Assembly (NCBI GenBank): GCA_021785795.1
Contig: JAJYEK010000087.1
Location: forward strand, 1-14,552
DNA length: 14,552 nt
Source: Pseudomonadota bacterium
GTDB taxonomy: Bacteria; Pseudomonadota; Gammaproteobacteria; Acidiferrobacterales; UBA6901
Reading direction: 5' to 3'
The translations under genes and the position numbers were made by a program. The stretch's first letter is position 1; each line of letters starts with the position of its first letter. Below the pieces are notes generated by a model. The model had not been told where the DNA came from, did not search any database, and saw only the letters and a program-made list of their open reading frames with translations. This document shows positions 7,705 to 14,552 of the stretch, in pieces.

Positions 7705-8775
7705 TCAAAAGGATCCGGCGAATTTCACACCAGGTACATCCCTCGGACCGACATGACATAAGGCCGCGAGCACCTCATTGCGGTCTGGTGGTGGCAGCTC
7801 TATTTCTGTTAGCGTCATAATCCCTTCAAACACACGGACTGCATCCGGATAATATCCGTCGGCCATATGATGCGACGTCGGCACTGGATGATCTGGAGAA
7901 GCGATACGCTGAGGTGCCTTTCGTAAGGCGGCGAACTCTGCAGCGACTACACAGGCAATCAGCTCTCCACTAATACTACCACTGGTCCATGCCGTGTCCA
8001 GCACCAATAAAAGCCCCGTTTTTCGCAATGAGTTTGCTACAGACTCAACATCTAATGGACGCGCACTACGCATATCAATTACTTCCACTGAGATGCCGTG
8101 CTGTGCCAACACGTGGGCTACCTGCAACGCTTCCATAAGCATATACGAGAACGCGGCGACGGTGATGTCCGTACCTTCATGGACCACGCGCGCGACACCA
8201 AGCGGCACACGATACTCATCTGCTGGCACTGTACCCGTGATGTTGTGCAGCCAGCGATGCTCAATGAACACGACCGGATTGTTATCTTCGATTGCACTGA
8301 TGAGCATACCCTTGGCATCGTATGGGGTAGCTGGAAGAACCACCTTGAGGCCAGGGACATGGGCGAATAACGCTTGCAGGCTCTGGGAATGCTGCGGACC
8401 CTGCCCCCAGCCGCGCCCGACAATGACACGCACCACCAGCGGTACGCTGGCACGACCGTCGAACATATAATGCCATTTGGCAGCATTGTTGACGATCTGG
8501 TCCATCGCCAGAAGCGAGAAATCAACACGCTGGTGCACCATCACCGGCCTCATGCCGGACAAAGCCGCGCCGATACAGATACCGGTCATGCCATTCTCGG
8601 AAAGCGGCATATCGAACACACGCCGCGGCCCGAATCTGTCGCGTAATCCGGCGGTTGTAGAAAAAATTGCCTTCGGGTCAGGTACGCCCTCGCCGATGAC
8701 TACAACGCGCGGATCGGCCTCCATAGACTGTCTGAGCGCCTCCTGTATCGCCTGTGCATATGTGAGTTCGCGCAT
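7705..8775 (-). CDS. TPP-dependent 2-oxoacid dehydrogenase-type E1 beta subunit
   Basis: Beta subunit of a pyruvate/acetoin dehydrogenase-like E1 (alpha2-beta2, thiamine diphosphate cofactor). It is 356 residues from the ATG at 8775, with a GTG one codon upstream as an alternative. The N-terminus LTYAQAIQEALRQSME, the catalytic glutamate in FDMPLSENG (about E60, which activates TPP in E1 enzymes), the GQGPQHSQSLQALFAH segment and LPATPYDAKG are all family landmarks. VIDMRSARPLD leads into the transketolase C-terminal fold. It starts ten bases after the E1 alpha stop, so the two subunits are co-translated. No lipoyl E2 or E3 gene is in the window. It may therefore carry out acyl transfer rather than feed an acyl-CoA complex; this is inference. 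Confidence 0.93.
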   Translation of the reverse strand: MRELTYAQAIQEALRQSMEADPRVVVIGEGVPDPKAIFSTTAGLRDRFGPRRVFDMPLSENGMTGICIGAALSGMRPVMVHQRVDFSLLAMDQIVNNAAKWHYMFDGRASVPLVVRVIVGRGWGQGPQHSQSLQALFAHVPGLKVVLPATPYDAKGMLISAIEDNNPVVFIEHRWLHNITGTVPADEYRVPLGVARVVHEGTDITVAAFSYMLMEALQVAHVLAQHGISVEVIDMRSARPLDVESVANSLRKTGLLLVLDTAWTSGSISGELIACVVAAEFAALRKAPQRIASPDHPVPTSHHMADGYYPDAVRVFEGIMTLTEIELPPPDRNEVLAALCHVGPRDVPGVKFAGSF

Positions 8776-8784
8776 CACATGCTC

Positions 8785-9750
8785 TCACTGCGCATAAACC
8801 CCCTTTGCGGCATCGACATAAGTCGGAGCCGGGCTGGACAGCGCATGCTCGAAAGCCCATTCAATCTCCTGCACAATTACGCGTTTCAGCTTATCCAGGT
8901 CGGACTGAGTTGCGCGGCCTTCCCGCAGCAACTTTTCCTGTGCGCGCACCAACGGATCACCTGCTTTGCCCGCTACGACCTCAAACGTTGAGCGGTAGTC
9001 AAGTTTGTCATCAAAATTGGGGCCACAATGCTCACGCCAGCGGTACGTCTCGAACTCAAGAAACTGCGGTCCAGCGCCACCACGCGCCCGGTCCACGGCC
9101 TCGCACGCGATACCGAGTACCGCCTCAACATCGTTGCCATCGGAACACCACGTTCCCCAGCCGTGCGCTTTGGCGACAACATGGATCGGCCGGGCTGGTT
9201 GACGATCCTTGAGCGGTGTATATACCGACAGGTTGTTATTCTCACACACAAATAACACAGGAAGCTTATGCAGGGCTGAAAAATTCATAGACTCGTGCAC
9301 GATGCCTTCCTCGAAACAGCCATCACCGAAAAACGCCACCCCGACCTTACGCTCGCCCTTAAGGCTAGATGCCCATGCGGCACCCACGGCAAGCGGTACC
9401 GTGCCACCCACGATGGGTGTCGCACCCATGAAGCCAGCATCAAGATCAATAAGATGCATCGAACCGCCACGGCCTCCACAACAACCGGTCGCGCGGCCAT
9501 ATAGTTCCGCCACCATGGCTTTCATGCTCCCGCCCTTAGCCAGGTAATGCCCGTGTGCGCGGTGATTGCTGAACACCACATCCTCCGGTTTGAGTGCCGC
9601 ACATACTCCGGCTGCTATCGCCTCCTGTCCAATACATAGATGCACGGGACAACGTATCTGCTGTTCTGCATAGCGGTTTGCGATCGTCTCTTCGGTGCAC
9701 CGGATGCGCAGCATGACTCGATACAGGGAAAGCAGATCGGCATTCGGCAT
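8785..9750 (-). CDS. TPP-dependent 2-oxoacid dehydrogenase-type E1 alpha subunit
   Basis: Alpha subunit partner of the next gene, 321 residues, close to the size of acetoin dehydrogenase alpha. The thiamine-diphosphate motif is intact: GDG at 142-144 and NN at 171-172, exactly 26 residues apart (GDGCFEEG ... CENNN). HLCIGQEAIAAGV, SNHRAHGHYLAKG, GGRGGSMHL and the TYRWREHCGP segment are typical E1 alpha sequences. The ATG at 9750 lies three bases after the stop of the kinase/nucleotidyltransferase gene; the Shine-Dalgarno is weak, suggesting coupling. In a polysaccharide locus such E1 pairs are out of place metabolically. A known precedent for E1-like pairs in sugar chemistry is AviB1/AviB2 of avilamycin synthesis, implicated in adding a two-carbon branch. 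Confidence 0.94.
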   Translation of the reverse strand: MPNADLLSLYRVMLRIRCTEETIANRYAEQQIRCPVHLCIGQEAIAAGVCAALKPEDVVFSNHRAHGHYLAKGGSMKAMVAELYGRATGCCGGRGGSMHLIDLDAGFMGATPIVGGTVPLAVGAAWASSLKGERKVGVAFFGDGCFEEGIVHESMNFSALHKLPVLFVCENNNLSVYTPLKDRQPARPIHVVAKAHGWGTWCSDGNDVEAVLGIACEAVDRARGGAGPQFLEFETYRWREHCGPNFDDKLDYRSTFEVVAGKAGDPLVRAQEKLLREGRATQSDLDKLKRVIVQEIEWAFEHALSSPAPTYVDAAKGVYAQ

Positions 9751-9753
9751 TGG

Positions 9754-11277
9754 TTATTTCAACAGCGTGGTGACATACTTGTTAAGACTGACAGCGCTGA
9801 TGGGTTCTCGGTTGCACACAATCTGGACATCGAGTGCAGCGGCGGCGCTACCGACGAACGCAGCCACCTCAGATGGCAAACCTCCACCTAGACATAAACC
9901 CGAAAGTGAAAGGAAGGCATCGCCCGCACCAATGCGATCTACCACCTTGGTCGAGAGTGCAGGCACGGTATGCGCCACGCCTGACTGACGGTCAAGCATG
10001 ATCACTCCTTTAGTACCGCGCGTCACGGCAAAATTCCTTGCCTTGACTCGCTCGCTCACGTCACGCGCCACCGATTCAATCGGATCTTGGCGATTGTGTG
10101 AGGCAAGCCGTACCTCGGGTTCGTTAAGCGAGACAAAGTCAGCGCGCGTATAGCGGTGAATTACATGAAAACCCCGGTTTCCGCTGTTGACCTGGGTATT
10201 GACTGCAAGGTATTTGGCGCGATCGCAAATCTCGTCAACCATGACGCTGGTGATGAACCCATTGCCAAAATCCGGGACGACGACCACGTCGTACTCTTCG
10301 ACATGCTGATGTAGCCACGCACAAATCCTTTGTTCGGTCTCATCAGGCATCGGGTCAGTGTGATAAAAATATACCTCGAAGAGCTTAGCCAGATCGCCAT
10401 CCACGAAACGGCGCTTGGTCACCGTGGGTGCGCCCTCCATGTAGAAGAATACCGGCTCCACATTCTTCGAAAGCTTAGAGCGGATAAATTCCTCGTGACT
10501 GTTGATTGTGCCAAGTCCCGTAACCAACGTAACTTGACTAGAAAATCCGCCCAGATGGTTGGCAGCCGCGATGGCACCTCCCGCAAACTGCTCTTCCGAC
10601 TCGTAGCGTACCGCCAGAATATTATATTTCCCGGTCTGACCAAGTGGCGCAGTGTAGTGATATTGGTCAACAATGGCGTCGCCTATGACCAGCACCCTAA
10701 GCCCAGACAAGGATTGAAGCATGCGATGAATATCCTTATCCGACCAGTTGGCGCGAAACGCCCCCAGATACGCCTTTGTCTCTGGTGGGAATACCCCAAA
10801 ATGCTCGTTCAGCAGATGGCTTGAGCTAAATGTTATCTCATCGGTGTAAAATATTCGGCCACCGTGCGCCTCTACCGCTTCCTGCTCGCTCACAATGTTA
10901 CCGGTGACGTCGTCCTCCGGTGAACGGTAATCGCTGCCCTTGGCATAGACATCCGGTTGAATCCTGCTCAGCGCCACTGTCGCTGTAACCGCATGGCTGA
11001 TAGCGACAAAATCCGTGCACGCTAACGCGGCCACATATTCTGCTCGCAGGTGTTCACTAAACACGGGCCGTCCGGGCCCTTTATTCACGTAGGCATCCCC
11101 GGTCACAGTAACCATTAATACGTCGCCCTCCTGCTTGGCTCGCTGCATATGGCGGATGTGACCAGCATGCATCAGATCGAAGGCACCATGGCATAGCACC
11201 ACACGTTTTCCCTCAGCCTTTAATGCAAGCGAGCGCCCCGCAAGCTCGTCCAGGGGAATGATCTTGCTGATCGACAT
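9754..11277 (-). CDS. Fused nucleotidyltransferase (N-term) and PfkB sugar kinase (C-term), HldE-like with reversed domain order
   Basis: A 507-residue bifunctional protein. Residues about 1-165 form a cytidylyltransferase-like domain (CHGAFDLMHAGH with the HxGH motif at 37-40, then FSSSHLL in place of the ISSTxxR-type motif). Residues about 191-505 form a PfkB/ribokinase-type sugar kinase (VLVIGDAIVDQY, GGAIAAANHLGG, and DRIGAGDAF with GAGD at 450-453, whose Asp is the catalytic base). E. coli HldE carries the same two activities, heptose-7-phosphate kinase and heptose-1-phosphate adenylyltransferase, but with the kinase first. Here the order is reversed. By analogy it would phosphorylate a sugar phosphate and then activate it with a nucleotide. 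The sugar and the nucleotide are not determinable from sequence alone. It starts two bases after the SIS gene stop. Confidence 0.9.
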   Translation of the reverse strand: MSISKIIPLDELAGRSLALKAEGKRVVLCHGAFDLMHAGHIRHMQRAKQEGDVLMVTVTGDAYVNKGPGRPVFSEHLRAEYVAALACTDFVAISHAVTATVALSRIQPDVYAKGSDYRSPEDDVTGNIVSEQEAVEAHGGRIFYTDEITFSSSHLLNEHFGVFPPETKAYLGAFRANWSDKDIHRMLQSLSGLRVLVIGDAIVDQYHYTAPLGQTGKYNILAVRYESEEQFAGGAIAAANHLGGFSSQVTLVTGLGTINSHEEFIRSKLSKNVEPVFFYMEGAPTVTKRRFVDGDLAKLFEVYFYHTDPMPDETEQRICAWLHQHVEEYDVVVVPDFGNGFITSVMVDEICDRAKYLAVNTQVNSGNRGFHVIHRYTRADFVSLNEPEVRLASHNRQDPIESVARDVSERVKARNFAVTRGTKGVIMLDRQSGVAHTVPALSTKVVDRIGAGDAFLSLSGLCLGGGLPSEVAAFVGSAAAALDVQIVCNREPISAVSLNKYVTTLLK

Positions 11278-11279
11278 GA

Positions 11280-11876
11280 TCAGGTTCCCGTTATTTCCTG
11301 CTCAAACCGGTCAACCATATTATGTAGTATAAATTGATGGCCGATCTCGACCAACCCATAATCCCATGACTTTAGCCAGACATTGAGGTCCCCCAAGCTA
11401 CGCAACGGATTGCTGCGATCAAATCCACTCAGCGTAATAACTGTTCCCCCGGCCTGTTTCGCAGCCGTGGCCGCATTGCGGATATTAAGCGACTTACCGG
11501 AACTGCTGATGGCAATGAGAATATCTCCGCTTGCGGCTATCTGTGCGAGTAGTCGCGAAAACGCGTTCTCGTACCCATAATCATTCGCCATGCATGTTAG
11601 GAGTGACGAGTCGTGCAGCGTGTGAGCTCTGAGCTTCGCAACGTGCACAAAATCCGTGGTTGTATGGCTAGCGATACCCGCACTGCCGCCATTGCCGACG
11701 AGATAAACCCGATTCCCTTGATCACGTACCGTGCGCAAATACTGCACCGCGCGCTGAATCCCATCTTCGAGATCCAGCGGATTTCCAGCAGCATCTGTAA
11801 CCTCGCAACCCGACAGTAGCGCCTGGAATCGGGTAGCGCGCACACTGAGCAATAGATCAGTATCACCTATCAGCAT
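11280..11876 (-). CDS. SIS-domain phosphosugar isomerase (GmhA-like)
   Basis: A 198-residue SIS-fold protein, the length of GmhA sedoheptulose-7-phosphate isomerase. Phosphosugar-binding segments are GNGGSAGIASH (61-71) and ISSSGKSLN (123-131), followed by the C-terminal VEIGHQFILHNMVD helix. The start ATG at 11876 overlaps the end of the SDR gene by seven bases and has a good GAGGGAG Shine-Dalgarno six bases upstream. In GmhA the reaction is sedoheptulose-7-phosphate to D-glycero-D-manno-heptose-7-phosphate. Pairing with the HldE-like fusion just downstream supports a heptose or other ketose/aldose phosphate substrate. The equivalence to GmhA is inferred; several GmhA-specific residues (for example SxxxAMHxAEEL after the GNGGS loop) are not present. 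Confidence 0.87.
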   Translation of the reverse strand: MLIGDTDLLLSVRATRFQALLSGCEVTDAAGNPLDLEDGIQRAVQYLRTVRDQGNRVYLVGNGGSAGIASHTTTDFVHVAKLRAHTLHDSSLLTCMANDYGYENAFSRLLAQIAASGDILIAISSSGKSLNIRNAATAAKQAGGTVITLSGFDRSNPLRSLGDLNVWLKSWDYGLVEIGHQFILHNMVDRFEQEITGT

Positions 11877-12868
11877 GACAAGCTCCCTCTAAGATAGTGA
11901 AACCACGGCGCCGTGGCCTCGTGAATCGAGGATGGATCCCACACCGGTGCGTCACGCCAATCATCGAGCCGCTCAAGCATGCGCCGGACACCATCTTCAA
12001 ACGATATTCGGGTCTCCCAGCCGAGCAGGCGCCTAATCTTGGAGATATCCGCAAAAGTGCAATCCGGCTCGCCCGGACGCTTCGGGATGTGCACGACGTG
12101 TCCACCCAGTAATTCCACCAAGTGGTTGACACTGTAGTGACTACCGCTGCCAACGTTCATCGCCTCACCAGCATGGCTTGATTCGGCAGCACACACAAAC
12201 GCCTCTGCGACATCGGACACATACGTAAAATCGCGGGTCTGCGTGCCATCACCCACTACCGTAAATGGCCTGTTGTTGAGCTTCTGTGCCAGAAAAACCC
12301 CAAACACGGCGCCGTAGGTACCAGTGGTGCGCGACCTCGGACCATAGACGTTGAACAGTCGCAGCGACAGCGCAGGGAGTTTATAAGTCTGCGCCCAGTG
12401 CAGCACCAGTTCCTCGCCCATAGATTTGGTAAGCGCATATGGATACTGCGGGCGGATCGGGGCACTTTCAGGTGTGGGATAAACGTCTGGTATACCGTAG
12501 CTCGACGACGAGGCTGCGTACACGAAGCGCTTCACGCCATGCTCGCGCGCACACTCAAGCACATTGAACGTGCCAGTAACATTGGTGTGGTAATATTGCG
12601 CTGGTTGCTCAATGGACGGGACAATATCGGCCAGCCCAGCGAGATGGAATACCCAGTCTATGTCGTTGAATATGCGCCCAAGCGCTTCTTTATCGTGAAT
12701 ATCCGCCTCTACAACCGAAAGCCGCGGGCTTTTCTCGCAATCGCGCAAATTGCTAAGCCGGCCGCACACCAGATTGTCCACGACAACCACCTCGTGGCCT
12801 CTCGACAACAGCAGTTCGGTTAAATGACTACCAATGAAACCTGCCCCTCCTGTCACTAATGTCCTCAT
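11870..12868 (-). CDS. Extended SDR: NAD-dependent sugar epimerase/dehydratase
   Basis: A 332-residue extended short-chain dehydrogenase/reductase acting on a nucleotide sugar. The start at 12868 is fixed by a strong AGAGGAG six bases upstream and by the opening MRTLVTGGAGFIGSH; an in-frame extension of 40 codons to 12988 lies within the upstream gene and is not coding. The GGAGFIG cofactor loop is at 7-13, VFHLAG at 73-78, the active-site strand AASSSSYG at 118-125 and the catalytic YALTK (Y144, K148). FNVYGPRS and TRDFTYVSDV are epimerase landmarks. The absence of a TDE motif argues against an RmlB-type 4,6-dehydratase. UDP-glucose/UDP-GlcNAc 4-epimerase-like or heptose epimerase-like roles remain open. 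It sits between radical SAM 2 (32-base gap) and the SIS isomerase (7-base overlap). Confidence 0.9.
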   Translation of the reverse strand: MRTLVTGGAGFIGSHLTELLLSRGHEVVVVDNLVCGRLSNLRDCEKSPRLSVVEADIHDKEALGRIFNDIDWVFHLAGLADIVPSIEQPAQYYHTNVTGTFNVLECAREHGVKRFVYAASSSSYGIPDVYPTPESAPIRPQYPYALTKSMGEELVLHWAQTYKLPALSLRLFNVYGPRSRTTGTYGAVFGVFLAQKLNNRPFTVVGDGTQTRDFTYVSDVAEAFVCAAESSHAGEAMNVGSGSHYSVNHLVELLGGHVVHIPKRPGEPDCTFADISKIRRLLGWETRISFEDGVRRMLERLDDWRDAPVWDPSSIHEATAPWFHYLRGSLSC

Positions 12869-12900
12869 GATCAACTCCTCTGCGTGCGTTGGCAGGATTG

Positions 12901-14004
12901 CTATATAAAGTTGACGTGCGGCACACGATTTTCCTTCAGACGAAATAAATATCGGTTTACCTCGTCCATACGGCAGTTCTTGCGGCATTCATGAATATTG
13001 AGGTCATGGCGAACATAGTGAAAATTCTGCCGGCGTTTATCGCCTTGCCAGATCTCACGGAAGGATTGGTCGTTTAGGTTCCCATAACCAAAACGAGGGT
13101 CGAGCAGATACGCACTACAGCCATACACCGCGCCGTCCGCCATGACGTAAGCCCATACGAATGGCGTAGCATTGCATTTGGTATAACGCTTCTCTTCCGA
13201 CTCCATATATTTCCTCATGGTGTTGCGCCGGAAGACAACGTTAAAATGGTCGGTGTTCAGTTGCTCCAGGGTGTCCCCGAGAGCTACGTACTGGTTATAA
13301 TCGATACCATCATAGACATGCGTATTACTGAAGAAATGCTGCGAGTAGGGTTTGACTACCAGATAATCAAGGCCGATCTCGTCGCGGCACAGATAGGCAA
13401 GCCGATCTATCTCGGCGGCGTTTTCCGGCAGCAGCAGTGATTGCGCACCGATGGTGCAATCGAGTTGATGTACGTGCTTGAACGCGACTGCTTTTTTCAG
13501 GTTGTCCACCACCTTGTGGAAATCCTTCGCATCCACTTGGTGAATTTTAGCGTAGGTCGCGGGTGTACCGGCATTGATCGAGACCTTAATCCACGAGATA
13601 TGCGGCAATGACTGCTCAACGAAGGCCTGGTTCATTACTGTGGCGTTGGTGGTAAACGACACGTCAATGCCTGCTTCCTTGGTGGCGCGGACGATGTCGT
13701 TGATCTTCTTGTGCAACAGTGGCTCCCCCTCGCCAGCATACATGACGCTCTTCACGCCGAGACGTCCCATCTCGGATAAACGGTCGGCCAGGTTAGCTGC
13801 GTCGAGCGTGCGCGCCTGATAACCGATGTAATCCACGGCACAGAAGGTGCAGCGGTGATTGCAGGCCCCGACCGGGGAGATCTCGATATAAATCGGATAG
13901 ACCTCCTTGGCCTTTTCCCAGTCGTCTCCTACCTGAAGCAGCTGGCTGACACGTGCGGGATGATATACCAGCTTGTGACTATCTATTCCGTATTCATCGG
14001 CCAT
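12901..14004 (-). CDS. Radical SAM enzyme 2 with C-terminal auxiliary-cluster (SPASM/twitch-like) domain
   Basis: First gene of the eight-gene minus-strand operon, 367 residues. The CNHRCTFC motif (Cx3Cx2C: C48, C52, C55) binds the catalytic 4Fe-4S cluster; GEGEP (91-95) follows in the SAM-binding region. The C-terminal part has CNATPF ... GAVYGC (C277, C296, GX4C spacing) and CRKNC (C340, C344), giving four cysteines for one auxiliary cluster. It aligns with radical SAM 1 across the core and C-terminus, ending HVNFI against HINFI. However, it has a much shorter N-terminal region, about 47 residues before the first cysteine against about 144. The ATG at 14004 has a purine-rich GAGAGG Shine-Dalgarno. 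The substrate is not known; a sugar or sugar nucleotide is inferred from the neighbours. Confidence 0.9.
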   Translation of the reverse strand: MADEYGIDSHKLVYHPARVSQLLQVGDDWEKAKEVYPIYIEISPVGACNHRCTFCAVDYIGYQARTLDAANLADRLSEMGRLGVKSVMYAGEGEPLLHKKINDIVRATKEAGIDVSFTTNATVMNQAFVEQSLPHISWIKVSINAGTPATYAKIHQVDAKDFHKVVDNLKKAVAFKHVHQLDCTIGAQSLLLPENAAEIDRLAYLCRDEIGLDYLVVKPYSQHFFSNTHVYDGIDYNQYVALGDTLEQLNTDHFNVVFRRNTMRKYMESEEKRYTKCNATPFVWAYVMADGAVYGCSAYLLDPRFGYGNLNDQSFREIWQGDKRRQNFHYVRHDLNIHECRKNCRMDEVNRYLFRLKENRVPHVNFI

Positions 14005-14342
14005 CTAGCGCTGCCCCTCTCACGATGTCCTTGTGGATGCCCATCTTGGGCCGGCACACCATTAATTTCGCTTTCATCGCTGCATAGGTAGTCGCGAGAT
14101 TCCTTGCTGCGACCAACCTTCTGACGAACCACCCGCGGCATCACACAACATTCTCAATCTGTAGCCTGCAGATGATCCACTTCCGTTAAAACCGTACGTC
14201 CCGCGTTTGCACTCTACGCCTCGACACACCCCCCTTTGAAGAGCCGGTACATTGAAGGGCCTGTCATGCTCCGCCATTGCCCCACTCACTGGGGTTCGAG
14301 TGTAAATAGATTGCGTCGGGAAAATCAACGGATTTTTGCTTC
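14005..14342. other. Non-coding region upstream of the eight-gene operon
   Basis: These 338 bases lie between the radical SAM 2 start and the IS21-type end. They must hold the operon promoter unless it is within the IS, but I could not find a -35/-10 pair that I trust. There is a short hairpin CCCCA-CTCAC-TGGGG at 14280-14294. A 27-codon frame on the minus strand (14077-13994) overlaps the radical SAM 2 start; it has no Shine-Dalgarno. A 96-codon minus-strand frame (14364-14074) begins inside the IS repeats and shows no recognisable protein. I call no gene here. Confidence 0.5.
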
Positions 14343-14352
14343 TGATCCCCGG

Positions 14353-14372
14353 CGGCCACTTCAACTTCCCCC
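14353..14372 (-). repeat. IS21-type terminal repeat, copy 1
   Basis: On the minus strand this reads GGGGGAAGTTGAAGTGGCCG and matches copy 2 at 15 of 20 positions. The shared frame is GGGGGA..TTGA..TGGCC. It is the copy nearer the presumed end of the element. Confidence 0.6.
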
Positions 14373-14377
14373 ATCCG

Positions 14378-14397
14378 TGGCCAGGTCAAACTCCCCC
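14378..14397 (-). repeat. IS21-type terminal repeat, copy 2
   Basis: On the minus strand this reads GGGGGAGTTTGACCTGGCCA. It lies 25 bases from copy 1 in the same orientation and just downstream of the istB stop. Repeats of this kind at IS21 ends are transposase (IstA) binding sites in studied members; here it is inferred by likeness. Confidence 0.6.
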
Positions 14398-14425
14398 GGC
14401 ACCGCGACAGGACAGGGTAGGATTG

Positions 14426-14552
14426 TTACCCGGTGTGCGTCGCCTTGGCAAGACGGTTCGCCGCTTCCTTCAGCCGATAGCTTCTGCCGGAGAACTCGAC
14501 GAGCACGGCGCGGTGCATCAACCGATCGAGGATCGTCGTGGCCGATGTCGCA
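14426..14552 (-). CDS. istB: IstB-like transposition helper ATPase, C-terminal 41 residues only
   Basis: The frame is open from the right edge to a TAA at 14428-14426. The visible residues ATSATTILDRLMHRAV and EFSGRSYRLKEAA match the well-known C-terminus of IstB proteins (ATAILDRLLH... SYRL). IstB is the AAA+ ATPase that assists the IstA transposase of IS21-family elements. The rest of the gene, its Walker motifs and istA are outside the window, so it cannot be judged whether the element is intact. Confidence 0.8.
   Translation of the reverse strand, partial: ATSATTILDRLMHRAVLVEFSGRSYRLKEAANRLAKATHTG

Larger units (their letters stand above)
14343..14552 (-). mobile_element. End of an IS21-family insertion sequence, continuing beyond the window
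   Basis: The right edge holds the 3' end of istB followed by about 80 bases with two related 20-base terminal repeats, as in IS21-family ends where multiple repeats bind the transposase. The inner limit is set near 14343, where a TG dinucleotide precedes CCCCGGCGGCC. IS21 elements end in TG/CA, but this boundary is approximate because the other end and the target duplication are out of view. The element reads leftward toward the sugar operon. Confidence 0.6.

Noticed and set aside
9754..11876. Reading the SIS plus kinase/nucleotidyltransferase genes simply as the housekeeping ADP-heptose inner-core genes
   Set aside because: The reversed domain order, the divergent SIS motifs, the missing phosphatase and the tight operon with E1 and radical SAM genes favour a specialised pathway, though this cannot be excluded without the rest of the genome.
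14074..14364. 96-codon minus-strand frame upstream of radical SAM 2
   Set aside because: It begins within the IS terminal repeat, has no Shine-Dalgarno and no recognisable family, and crosses what looks like the IS boundary.

Overview
This window is a surface-polysaccharide (O-antigen or similar LPS glycan) biosynthesis locus from a Gram-negative bacterium. It is most likely a proteobacterium, judging by the Wzm/Wzt export pair, a complete dTDP-L-rhamnose gene set and heptose-type sugar enzymes. No 16S or other taxonomic marker is present, so I do not go further. No tRNA, rRNA or CRISPR array was seen.

Layout, left to right: (1) 1-2134, minus strand: an ABC-2 polysaccharide exporter (wzm then wzt, stop/start overlap) followed by a family-2 glycosyltransferase that runs off the left edge. 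(2) 2135-2341: an AT-rich divergent promoter region with a good sigma70-like promoter facing wzm and a short repeat/palindrome cluster. (3) 2342-5682, plus strand: rfbA-rfbC-rfbD-rfbB, the four enzymes that turn glucose-1-phosphate into dTDP-L-rhamnose. All junctions overlap, and the last three genes start with GTG. (4) 5683-5781: convergent gap with a possible terminator for the minus-strand operon. (5) 5782-14004, minus strand: a tight eight-gene operon, read right to left: radical SAM enzyme 2, SDR epimerase/dehydratase, SIS-domain phosphosugar isomerase, nucleotidyltransferase-PfkB kinase fusion, TPP-dependent E1 alpha, E1 beta, radical SAM enzyme 1, and a NUDIX hydrolase. (6) 14005-14342: non-coding upstream region. 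(7) 14343-14552: the end of an IS21-family element, with the 3' end of istB and two terminal repeats, running off the right edge.

The rhamnose genes, the glycosyltransferase and the exporter form a conventional ABC-dependent polysaccharide module. The right-hand operon is the unusual part. An isomerase, a sugar kinase/nucleotidyltransferase and an SDR together resemble the logic of ADP-heptose synthesis. They are combined with a pyruvate-dehydrogenase-like E1 pair that has no E2/E3 and with two related radical SAM enzymes carrying a four-cysteine auxiliary-cluster domain. My inference is that this operon builds an unusual nucleotide-activated sugar (possibly carbon-branched, chain-extended, deoxygenated or epimerised) for the same glycan. 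The chemistry is not demonstrated by the sequence.
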